NCBI GenBank assembly: GCA_965229605.1
Contig: OZ245892.1
Coordinates: forward strand, 1,488,001-1,552,000
Reading direction: 5' to 3'
Length of the DNA: 64,000 nt
From: G965229605 sp965229605
GTDB lineage: Bacteria > Pseudomonadota > Alphaproteobacteria > CBDDJK01
Each line of letters opens with the position of its first letter. Position 1 is the stretch's first letter. Below, piece by piece: positions 1 to 7,331 of the stretch. Under the pieces are notes generated by a model that ran no database searches, was not told the origin of the DNA, and saw only the letters and a list, made by a program, of their open reading frames with translations. The position numbers and the translations under genes are program-made.

Positions 1-636
1 GAAGGGTTGGATATTCTTAAGAAAGTTATCTCCTTTGAGAATGAGGGAAGCACCGCGCAGTTGGCGTTGCCTAGCATGTCAAAATTCGATCAATTGGTTA
101 GCACAAGAAGACCTTACGGATTAAACTCGACATTCAAAGGGCGTGTAGAAAAGAAAGAAGGGGATGTTAAAATTTACCGAGCGGGTGGCGCAGGGTACGC
201 TGCGCGAAGCGAAGCGACGAACGGTCAAGAACTCATTGATCAATGGAAGGTTTTCATAGGTTTTGCAGCACCGGGAACTGGTAACAAAGATACATACCCA
301 CATAAGATAATCAGCACACCTTTTGTCGGGCAACCTGGTGAAATCTCCTCCGAAACCTACCTCAATATTGGACCTTTTGCCAACCAACGCGAAGCGCAAA
401 GTGCTCTTTCATACTTATCTTGTCGGTTAACCCGTTTTCTTATCCTACTCCACAAGCCGTCTCACAATACCACTCGGAAGGTCTATACCTTTGTGCCGAA
501 GCAAAGCTGGGACCGCCAATGGACCGATAAAATGCTCTATAACAAATATGGCCTGTCCGATGATGAAATCGCCTTTGTTGAAAAGATCGTTCGCCCGATG
601 GAATTAGACCTCTTTGACAATCTGACGGATAACTGA
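1..636 (+). CDS. DNA methyltransferase C-terminal part (Eco57I-type R-M), 5'-truncated
   Basis: The frame is open from the first base, so this is the last 211 residues of a protein that begins outside the window. The piece resembles the C-terminal specificity region of adenine-specific methylases of the Eco57I_RM type: it carries the closing block VYTFVPKQSWDRQWTD, then LYNKYGLSDDEIAFVEKI and a final RPM, an ending I know from methylases partnered with helicase-type restriction subunits. The SAM-binding and NPPY catalytic motifs would lie upstream and cannot be seen. The TGA stop shares one base with the ATG of the next gene, so the two are probably translationally coupled, as expected for a restriction-modification pair. 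The call rests only on the C-terminal block. Confidence 0.65.
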   Translation, partial: EGLDILKKVISFENEGSTAQLALPSMSKFDQLVSTRRPYGLNSTFKGRVEKKEGDVKIYRAGGAGYAARSEATNGQELIDQWKVFIGFAAPGTGNKDTYPHKIISTPFVGQPGEISSETYLNIGPFANQREAQSALSYLSCRLTRFLILLHKPSHNTTRKVYTFVPKQSWDRQWTDKMLYNKYGLSDDEIAFVEKIVRPMELDLFDNLTDN

Positions 637-3176
637 TGACAAAATCTATCGAAGACATTCTGGAATCCAAACCACAAGCACGTCCGCGCCTATACGCCTA
701 TACGATTGACGATCCTGCCCATGACGGACTGTTGAAGGTCGGGCAGACCACACGGGATGTGCGGCAACGGGTAAACGAGCAACTCGGCACCGCCGCGATC
801 AAGAATTTCACCATCGAACTTGATGAGCCAGCAGAGCGCGCAGACGGGTCTTTCATAACCGACCATGAAGTACGCGCACGCCTTGTCAGCAAGGGTTTTG
901 TAAATACTGAAAAAGAATGGATGCGCTGTTCTGTCGCTGATGTGCAAACCGTTCTGACTGAGTTGCGCACCGGCCAAAAATGGTCCGGCACGCATCACCT
1001 GAAATTTCCGATGCGCCGCGAACAGGCTGAGGCGGTCGACCTGACCCACAGCTATTATATGTCACGCTGGGCTGAAGATATGCACGCAGTCCCGCGCTTT
1101 CTCTGGAACGCCAAAATGCGTTACGGGAAGACCTTTACGACCTATCAGCTTGCCAAGAAAATGGGGGCAAAACGCGTTTTGGTGCTGACCTTCAAACCGG
1201 CGGTTGAAGATGCATGGCAAACCGATCTTGAAAGCCATGTGGACTTTGACGGTTGGCAATATCTGTCCCGAAAATCAGACGCAGACCCGACCCAGATCAA
1301 CGCGACCAAACCGGTTGTTTACTTCGGGTCGTTCCAGGACATGCTGGGCAGGGACAAACAGGGAAACATCAAGCCCCAAAATGAGTGGATTCATCTGGTC
1401 GAATGGGACCTGGTTGTCTTTGACGAATATCACTTTGGCGCATGGAGAGAGAGTGCCAAAGAACTGTTTGAGGGCGAAGAAGAGGCACTTGAACGCGAAG
1501 AAAAACTTCTCGACGACGCAAAAAAGCTGACTGACCGCGTGGCAGAAATGCAGGAACCTCTTGAAGCAGAGACAGAGTTCCTGCCGATGATCACAACGCG
1601 CGCTTATCTATATTTATCAGGCACGCCCTTTAAGGCACTGGCTACAGGCGAATTTATCGAAGAACAGATATTCAACTGGACCTATACAGACGAACAACGC
1701 GCTAAAGCGGAATTTGCGACCCATAACCCCGATCAATGGAACCCGTATGGCGCGCTGCCACAGATGCAGCTTTTAACGTATCAAATGCCCGATGAGCTAT
1801 TGTCCATTGCCAGCGCAGGCGAATTTGACGAGTTCGACCTCAACGCATTTTTCGCGGCAACAGGATCAGGCAAGGCCGCCGCGTTCAAACATAAAAATGA
1901 AGTTCAAACCTGGTTGAAGATCATCCAGGGCCAATACGCCCCCCACGCCGTTGACAACCTGCGAACCGGAACGCAGCCGCCATTTCCATACGCCGATGTG
2001 CGTTTGCTGCCCTATCTTCAGCATTCGTTCTGGTTTTTGCCAAATGTTGCGGCTTGCCACGCAATGGCAAATCTTCTTGCGGAGCGTCAGAATACCTTTT
2101 GGCACGAATACAGAATTATCGTTTCGGCTGGCAGTGCAGCGGGTGTCGGGCTGGAGGCATTGAAGCCCGTTCGCGAGGCTATCGATAGCGGGTTCGACAC
2201 AAAGTCGATCACGCTTTCATGTGGCAAGCTCACAACCGGCGTGACAGTAAAGCAATGGTCCTCCATTCTAATGCTGCGCAATTTGAAGTCACCCGAGACC
2301 TATTTTCAGGCAGCTTTTCGGGTGCAATCGCCTTGGGCGATCAAAAACCCAAATGGCGACAATCCCAATGAGGAAGAAGTCCTGAAGCCTGTTTGCTATG
2401 TCTTCGACTTTGCGCCAACACGCGCGCTTCGTCAGCTTTCGGAATATGGCATTGGGCTTTCACCTAACGAGCCTAACCCGGAAAACGCGGTTCGTGACCT
2501 TGTGTCATTCCTGCCAGTGCTGGCCTACGACGGCGCAGACATGACCCCGATTGACGCTGGCGGCATTCTGGATATTGCGATGGCAGGCACTTCAGCAACG
2601 CTGCTGGCCCGCAAATGGGAAAGCGCTCTGCTGGTCAATGTCGATAATGATACCCTGCGTCGGATCATGGACAACGAAGAGGCGATGAAGGCCGTTGAGC
2701 GAATCGGAGGCTGGCGCGCATTGGGCGACAACGTGATTGAAACGATCATCAATAAGAGTGAGAAAGTCAAAGAGCTTAAAGGCAAGGCCAAGACCGGCAA
2801 AATTACCGAGAAGGAAGAGAAAGAGCTTTCTGATGAAGAGAAAGAGTTCAAGTCCAAGCGCAAGCTGGTTCAAGAGAAACTGATCAAATTTGCAACACGC
2901 ATCCCCGCATTCATGTATCTAACGGATTTTCGTGAAAACACGCTTCAGGACGTGATTACGAAGCTTGAGCCAGACTTGTTCCTGAGTGTCACTGGTCTAA
3001 CCGTCGCTGATTTTCACCTGTTGATACGGCTGAAGGTTTTCAATACAGAGCATATGAATCAGGCAGTTTTCGCATTCCGTAGATACGAAGACGCATCCCT
3101 GTCCTACAGCGGCATCAATAGCCATCCGGGGCTTAGCCGTTACGGGCTTTATGACACCGTTGTCGAGACAGTTTGA
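636..3176 (+). CDS. GIY-YIG nuclease / superfamily 2 helicase fusion, restriction subunit
   Basis: 846 residues. The N-terminus is a GIY-YIG-like domain of the T5orf172/MUG113 kind: RLYAYT (18-23), LLKVGQTTRDVRQR (32-45), and a conserved HEVRARL (77-83) before KEWMRC. A helicase core follows: Walker A-like NAKMRYGKT (158-166), a DEYH box (263-266), SGTPF (328-332) and motif VI-like QAAFRVQ (558-564). A Lys/Glu-rich, probably coiled-coil segment lies near 707-740. Such a protein would translocate on or unwind unmodified DNA and cut it with the N-terminal nuclease; this role is inferred from the domains and from the coupled methylase gene immediately upstream. It ends 50 bp from the convergent end of ilvH, so the locus may have been inserted beside ilvH. 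A phage-defence role is likely but untested. Confidence 0.8.
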   Translation: MTKSIEDILESKPQARPRLYAYTIDDPAHDGLLKVGQTTRDVRQRVNEQLGTAAIKNFTIELDEPAERADGSFITDHEVRARLVSKGFVNTEKEWMRCSVADVQTVLTELRTGQKWSGTHHLKFPMRREQAEAVDLTHSYYMSRWAEDMHAVPRFLWNAKMRYGKTFTTYQLAKKMGAKRVLVLTFKPAVEDAWQTDLESHVDFDGWQYLSRKSDADPTQINATKPVVYFGSFQDMLGRDKQGNIKPQNEWIHLVEWDLVVFDEYHFGAWRESAKELFEGEEEALEREEKLLDDAKKLTDRVAEMQEPLEAETEFLPMITTRAYLYLSGTPFKALATGEFIEEQIFNWTYTDEQRAKAEFATHNPDQWNPYGALPQMQLLTYQMPDELLSIASAGEFDEFDLNAFFAATGSGKAAAFKHKNEVQTWLKIIQGQYAPHAVDNLRTGTQPPFPYADVRLLPYLQHSFWFLPNVAACHAMANLLAERQNTFWHEYRIIVSAGSAAGVGLEALKPVREAIDSGFDTKSITLSCGKLTTGVTVKQWSSILMLRNLKSPETYFQAAFRVQSPWAIKNPNGDNPNEEEVLKPVCYVFDFAPTRALRQLSEYGIGLSPNEPNPENAVRDLVSFLPVLAYDGADMTPIDAGGILDIAMAGTSATLLARKWESALLVNVDNDTLRRIMDNEEAMKAVERIGGWRALGDNVIETIINKSEKVKELKGKAKTGKITEKEEKELSDEEKEFKSKRKLVQEKLIKFATRIPAFMYLTDFRENTLQDVITKLEPDLFLSVTGLTVADFHLLIRLKVFNTEHMNQAVFAFRRYEDASLSYSGINSHPGLSRYGLYDTVVETV

Positions 3177-3225
3177 GGTGAACAGAAAGCGAAATCAAAA
3201 GCCGGGGCGAGAACTTGCCGACTTT

Positions 3226-3798
3226 TTACTCGACCAGGATATTGGCCCCGCAGGACATGGACACCACGCCGCTGCGGGCAACTTCAACGCTGCCAAGAGC
3301 CCGCATCAGCGAAATAAACGAATCAAGTTTCTCTGGCTTGCCTTCCAGAACAAATAAAAAACTTGATAAGGTTGTATCGGCAACCGTGGCCCCGAAAATA
3401 TCAGCAATGCGCAAGGATTCCCGGCGTTGGTGGTCTTTCGCCAGCACTTTTATCAGCGCAACTTCGCGCTCAACATGCCCCCCCTCCTCCACGGTAAGAT
3501 CGTGGACATCATGCACCGGGATCAAGCGGGACAGCTGAGCCTTGATCTGCGCAATCACCATTTCCGTGCCTTTGGTCACAATCGTGATCCGGCTAACCCC
3601 CCTGTCATCCGAAACCGTCGAAACCGTCAGGCTTTCAATATTATAGCCGCGCCCGGAGAATAACCCGATAACCCGCGCCAATACCCCCGGTTCATTATCA
3701 ACAATCACCGCAAAAACATGGCGACGCTCTGATCCCTGATCGCTATTGAGATCATAGACCGAAGCCGCAGCAGAAGGGGAAGAAGAAGCAGTCGTCAT
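3226..3798 (-). CDS. ilvH: Acetolactate synthase small (regulatory) subunit
   Basis: 190 residues, close to the family length. The protein regulates the large catalytic subunit of acetohydroxyacid synthase, the first common enzyme of valine, leucine and isoleucine synthesis, and confers valine feedback sensitivity. The N-terminal ACT domain begins at about residue 26 with HVFAVIVDNEPGVLARV and GLFSGRGYNIESL, the typical effector-binding segment; the C-terminal half (REVALIKV through the end) is the second ALS_ss domain. The large-subunit gene ilvB/ilvI, normally directly upstream, is absent: upstream lies a 398-bp intergenic region and a divergent BCCT transporter gene, and downstream the restriction locus. 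The large subunit must be encoded elsewhere. Confidence 0.95.
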   Translation of the reverse strand: MTTASSSPSAAASVYDLNSDQGSERRHVFAVIVDNEPGVLARVIGLFSGRGYNIESLTVSTVSDDRGVSRITIVTKGTEMVIAQIKAQLSRLIPVHDVHDLTVEEGGHVEREVALIKVLAKDHQRRESLRIADIFGATVADTTLSSFLFVLEGKPEKLDSFISLMRALGSVEVARSGVVSMSCGANILVE

Positions 3799-4026
3799 GG
3801 CAAACCTTGCGCGTTAAAAAGTCAATTTATATGTTTTGAAGGAGCCTTGTAACAATAAGCCTGAAAACACGCAAGGCTTGATAAAAGCGGCTTTTGGAGG
3901 GCTGTTATTTTCTGGCTTGGCGTTTACGGCGAATATAGCTATAGTGCTGCTTTAGATTAAGTCGTATTTTTCAGGTTTTTGTGTGAAGTTTACAGGTTAG
4001 CTTTTATTCAAAAGGGTCGTTGTTTA

Positions 4027-4181
4027 AAGGTGTTACCACCTTGAAAAACAAGGTGTTACCACCTTAAAAACAAGGTATTACCACCTTAAAAACAAGGTAT
4101 TACCACCTTAAAAACAAGGTGTGACCACCTTAAAAAAACAAAGATGACCACCTTGAAAACAAAGATAACCACCTTAAAAAC
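4027..4181. repeat. Seven tandem 21-24-bp palindromic repeats upstream of the BCCT gene
   Basis: Seven head-to-tail units start at 4027, 4050, 4072, 4094, 4116, 4140 and 4161. The consensus core is AAGGTGTTACCACCTT followed by AAAAAC. AAGGTG and CACCTT are reverse complements around a TTAC loop, so each unit can form a small hairpin; the last two units have drifted (AAAGAT in the left arm). The array ends directly before the ribosome binding site AAGGAG (4185-4190) of the gene starting at 4197. It lacks the spacers needed for a CRISPR. It could be a multi-site operator or a structured leader. The rest of the 3799-4196 gap holds the ilvH upstream region, including a weak inverted repeat AAGCCT/AGGCTT at 3857-3879, and nothing else I can name. 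Confidence 0.9.
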
Positions 4182-4196
4182 AAAAAGGAGAGAACA

Positions 4197-6020
4197 ATGA
4201 AAGCTCCATTAGCAGATGTCGATATTAAAGTTGCTGATGCAGGGTTTTATGCGGGATACCGTATTCCCGTCGCCCTTGTCAGCAAACTGGCCATGACCGT
4301 CCTTGTCCTCTGGGCTTTGATCTGGCCCGGAAACGCCAACGCCATCCTTGGCGCGGTCAACGGAGCCATATTAAACGGCTTCAATACATTCTATATTATT
4401 GCCGTAGGCGTTTTTGCCTTCTTCCTGCTTGCCATTGCAATCATCCCGCAAACCGGACGACGCATTCTGGGCGTTGAAGGTGAAAAGCCGGAATTTTCAA
4501 CTTTCTCCTGGTTCTCCATGATGTTCGGGGCCGGGCTTGGCGTTGGACTGATGGTGTTTGCCACGGCCGAGCCTCTGGGCCTCTGGGGCTCCAACCCGGT
4601 GGTGCTGGATGGCGATGTTGTCGCAAATAGCCCGGAAGCCGTTGGGTCAGCCTATCGCTATACCTTCCTGCATTACGGATTCCATGCCTGGGGGATTTAT
4701 GTGCTGACCGGGCTGGCTTTGGCCTATTATGCCTATACCCATGATATGCCGCTGACCATTCGTTCTGCCCTCACTCCGCTGCTGGGCAAACATGTCAACG
4801 GAATCATCGGCGATCTGGTCGATGTCCTTGGTATCGTCGCCACAATCCTTGGCGTTGCCGTGACCATCGGGTTCGGGGTCAGCCAGTTCGTAGACGGAAT
4901 TTATGCCGTGACCGATATGGGATGGCTGATGAATACCGCTGGCGAGGTGCCTAAACCAAGCACAGTCGGCCTGATTTCAGCCCTGATCATCATCATGGGC
5001 ATGTCGATTGTATCCGCCGTCTCCGGCGTTGGTCGCGGGATCAAATATCTGTCAAACCTCAATCTGGTACTGTCACTGATCCTGATTCTGGTCTTCGTCA
5101 TCTTCGGGTCCTTCCTGTTTGCAATGACCCGCTTTGGTGCCGGAATGGTCGATTATATTCTTCACTTCGTCCAGATGTCTTTCGGGGCCTACGGACCGCA
5201 ATCGCTTGAAGAATTTACCGCCGCATTGCCTGCTGCTGCCGCTTCACTTTCAGCCAGCGACATCGAAGCTGTCTATGGCGGTGCAACCAATGCCTGGGGA
5301 TCACTCGCCGGTTTCACTGAATCGCTTCCCGAATCAGTCAAATCTATGGAAAATGCCGACGCCCTTGCCGCCAGCCTCTATGAGGCCGGAACCCAAGGAC
5401 GGCAGTTCGGATGGCAAGCCGGATGGACAACCTTCTACTGGGCCTGGTGGATCGCCTTCTCGCCCTTTGTCGGATTGTTCCTGGCCCGTATCTCCAAAGG
5501 CCGCACCCTGCGGGAATTCATCCTTGGCTGCATGATCGCCCCCGCGATTGTCTGCTTCCTATGGATGACCATTCTCGGTGGCACAGCCATTGACCTTGAA
5601 CTGTCCGGCGTGGCCGAAGGCAGCATCATCGGGGCCTCCAACACAGCCAAGCTGTTTGAAACGCTCAGTCATATGCTGAGTGCCGGATTCTTTGGCCTGA
5701 TCACCGTCATGTGCGTGGTCCTGATTATGACCTTCCTGGTCACATCAGCTGACTCCGGTATTCTGGTCATGAATACCATCATGTCAGGTGGCGCACAGGA
5801 AACCGGAATCAAGCACCGCATCATCTGGGGACTGATTCTGACCTCGGTGATCGGGGTTCTGATCATTGCTGGCAATGCCGGGGCCGAAGCCAACCCGTTT
5901 GGGGCCTTGCGCAATGCCATGATCATCGGGGCGCTTCCCTTTACCATCGTGATGGTCTTTATGATGATCGCGCTTGGGAAAGCTCTTTACGGGGATGCAC
6001 AAGCCGCCAAGAATGGCTAA
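4197..6020 (+). CDS. BCCT-family betaine/choline/carnitine-type transporter
   Basis: 607 residues with about 12 hydrophobic segments. The signature stretch WTTFYWAWWIAFSPFVGLFL (about 406-425) is the aromatic-rich transmembrane segment 8 of BCCT carriers that lines the substrate site, and GAGLGVGLMVFATAEP (about 105-120) is the glycine-rich broken helix. These carriers import trimethylammonium or related solutes (glycine betaine, choline, carnitine, DMSP) with sodium or by exchange. A loop of about 70 residues rich in Ala/Ser (SLEEFTAALP onward) precedes the signature. The ATG at 4197 is supported by AAGGAG seven bases upstream. The substrate cannot be read from sequence; the methylated-amine gene set at 32.5-41.8 kb makes a methylated solute plausible. 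A terminator follows at 6068-6098. Confidence 0.92.
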   Translation: MKAPLADVDIKVADAGFYAGYRIPVALVSKLAMTVLVLWALIWPGNANAILGAVNGAILNGFNTFYIIAVGVFAFFLLAIAIIPQTGRRILGVEGEKPEFSTFSWFSMMFGAGLGVGLMVFATAEPLGLWGSNPVVLDGDVVANSPEAVGSAYRYTFLHYGFHAWGIYVLTGLALAYYAYTHDMPLTIRSALTPLLGKHVNGIIGDLVDVLGIVATILGVAVTIGFGVSQFVDGIYAVTDMGWLMNTAGEVPKPSTVGLISALIIIMGMSIVSAVSGVGRGIKYLSNLNLVLSLILILVFVIFGSFLFAMTRFGAGMVDYILHFVQMSFGAYGPQSLEEFTAALPAAAASLSASDIEAVYGGATNAWGSLAGFTESLPESVKSMENADALAASLYEAGTQGRQFGWQAGWTTFYWAWWIAFSPFVGLFLARISKGRTLREFILGCMIAPAIVCFLWMTILGGTAIDLELSGVAEGSIIGASNTAKLFETLSHMLSAGFFGLITVMCVVLIMTFLVTSADSGILVMNTIMSGGAQETGIKHRIIWGLILTSVIGVLIIAGNAGAEANPFGALRNAMIIGALPFTIVMVFMMIALGKALYGDAQAAKNG

Positions 6021-6067
6021 AGTCCCTGTGAAAATGCGCCAGACTGGCGCATAAAAACCAGTCAGAT

Positions 6068-6098
6068 AACGGCGATGCCTCACAGCATCGCCGTTTTT
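6068..6098 (+). terminator. Rho-independent terminator after the BCCT gene
   Basis: AACGGCGATGC (6068-6078) and GCATCGCCGTT (6085-6095) are perfect reverse complements giving an 11-bp stem with a 6-base loop, followed by a run of T. It separates the transporter from ribBA. Confidence 0.9.
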
Positions 6099-6137
6099 CT
6101 GCCATCCGGGTAAAATACTGTTCCTATATGTAAAGAA

Positions 6138-7250
6138 ATGACGCAAGCCCCCGCCCCTGCCAATCTCGCGACAACACAAGAAATCATTGCCGAGGCTAAA
6201 GAAGGCCGCATGGTCATTCTTGTGGATGATGAAAACCGCGAAAATGAAGGGGACTTGCTGATCCCGGCCGAAGCCGCAACCCCTGACGTCATCAATTTCA
6301 TGGCAAAATACGGACGGGGCCTGATTTGTCTGGCCCTGACCAAGGAACGAATTGAACAGTTGGGGCTTTCAATGATGCCTCAACGCAATAATCCGCGCCG
6401 GGAAACCGGCTTTACTGTTTCCATCGAAGCCCGCGAGGGCATTTCCACCGGCATTTCTGCGGCGGACCGCGCCCATACCATTGCGGTTGCGGTTGACCCG
6501 CAAAAGGACGAGGCTGATATCGTCACCCCCGGCCATATGTTCCCGCTCATGGCCCGCAATGGCGGGGTGCTGGTCCGCGCCGGTCATACCGAAGCCGCCG
6601 TTGATATTGCCCGGCTTGCCGGTTTTCGCTCTGCCGGGGTGATTTGTGAAATTATGAACGATGACGGGTCCATGGCACGGCTGCCCGATCTGATCAAATT
6701 TCGTCAGGACCATAATATAAAAATCGGGGCGATAGCTGATCTTATCGCCTATCGCCTGCGCCATGACCGGGTGATTGAAAAGACACTTGAAACCCCTTTC
6801 ACCAGCCAGTATGGCGGCGATTTCACGCTTTCACTCTATACCAATAAAATTGAACATGCCGAACATATTGCCCTTGTTTGCGGCGATATCACCACGCCGG
6901 AGCCTGTGCTGGTGCGGATGCACGCGATCAATATTCTGGATGATGTGCTTGGCGATCAAGGCTCTGGCAAAGCCCATGCCCTGCATCATGCCATGGAAAC
7001 CATTGCCAGGGCCGGGCGCGGGGTTATTGTCCTGTTGCGGGAGCCTTCACCGACCAGCCTTTCCGACCTTACCCGCAACCGCATGGGCCAGGCCCCTGGT
7101 CAGGCAGCGGGACTGCGCGATTATGGGGTCGGGGCCCAAATTCTGCTTGATCTTGGCATCCGTCAGATGATTTTGCTCTCCAGCACCCGCAAGAATATTG
7201 TCGGCCTGCAAGGCTTTGGCCTGGAGATCACCGAACAGCGCATGATCTAA
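6138..7250 (+). CDS. ribB: 3,4-dihydroxy-2-butanone-4-phosphate synthase with degenerate GTP cyclohydrolase II domain
   Basis: 370 residues. Residues 10-208 are a normal RibB domain making the four-carbon riboflavin precursor from ribulose 5-phosphate: the acidic metal/substrate motif DDENRENEGDL (30-40), GISTGISAADRAHT (101-114) and GGVLVRAGHTEA (142-153) are intact. Residues 215-370 align with GTP cyclohydrolase II (PVLVRMH, RDYGVGAQILLDLG, GLQGFGLEI) but the catalytic parts are gone: the zinc-binding Cys cluster region reads INILDDVLGDQGSGKA (264-279), with no Cys, and the RQEGRGIGL loop reads REPSPTSLSD (301-310). The second half is therefore probably not an enzyme, as described for some alphaproteobacterial RibBA/RibBX proteins, and a separate ribA is expected. 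No FMN riboswitch is visible in the short upstream gap. Confidence 0.9.
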   Translation: MTQAPAPANLATTQEIIAEAKEGRMVILVDDENRENEGDLLIPAEAATPDVINFMAKYGRGLICLALTKERIEQLGLSMMPQRNNPRRETGFTVSIEAREGISTGISAADRAHTIAVAVDPQKDEADIVTPGHMFPLMARNGGVLVRAGHTEAAVDIARLAGFRSAGVICEIMNDDGSMARLPDLIKFRQDHNIKIGAIADLIAYRLRHDRVIEKTLETPFTSQYGGDFTLSLYTNKIEHAEHIALVCGDITTPEPVLVRMHAINILDDVLGDQGSGKAHALHHAMETIARAGRGVIVLLREPSPTSLSDLTRNRMGQAPGQAAGLRDYGVGAQILLDLGIRQMILLSSTRKNIVGLQGFGLEITEQRMI

Positions 7251-7331
7251 GCGCGCATGACTGGCTGGCACTGCGTTAAAAGATTCTTCAAAACTATGGA
7301 CCTTCCCTGTCCAAGTAAGTAAGACAGGGCC

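Noticed and set aside
4027..4181. CRISPR-like array
   Set aside because: The units are directly contiguous with no variable spacers, are only 21-24 bp long, and no cas genes are near.
6021..6137. FMN riboswitch ahead of ribB
   Set aside because: The 117-bp gap is occupied by a terminator and lacks the conserved FMN aptamer segments.
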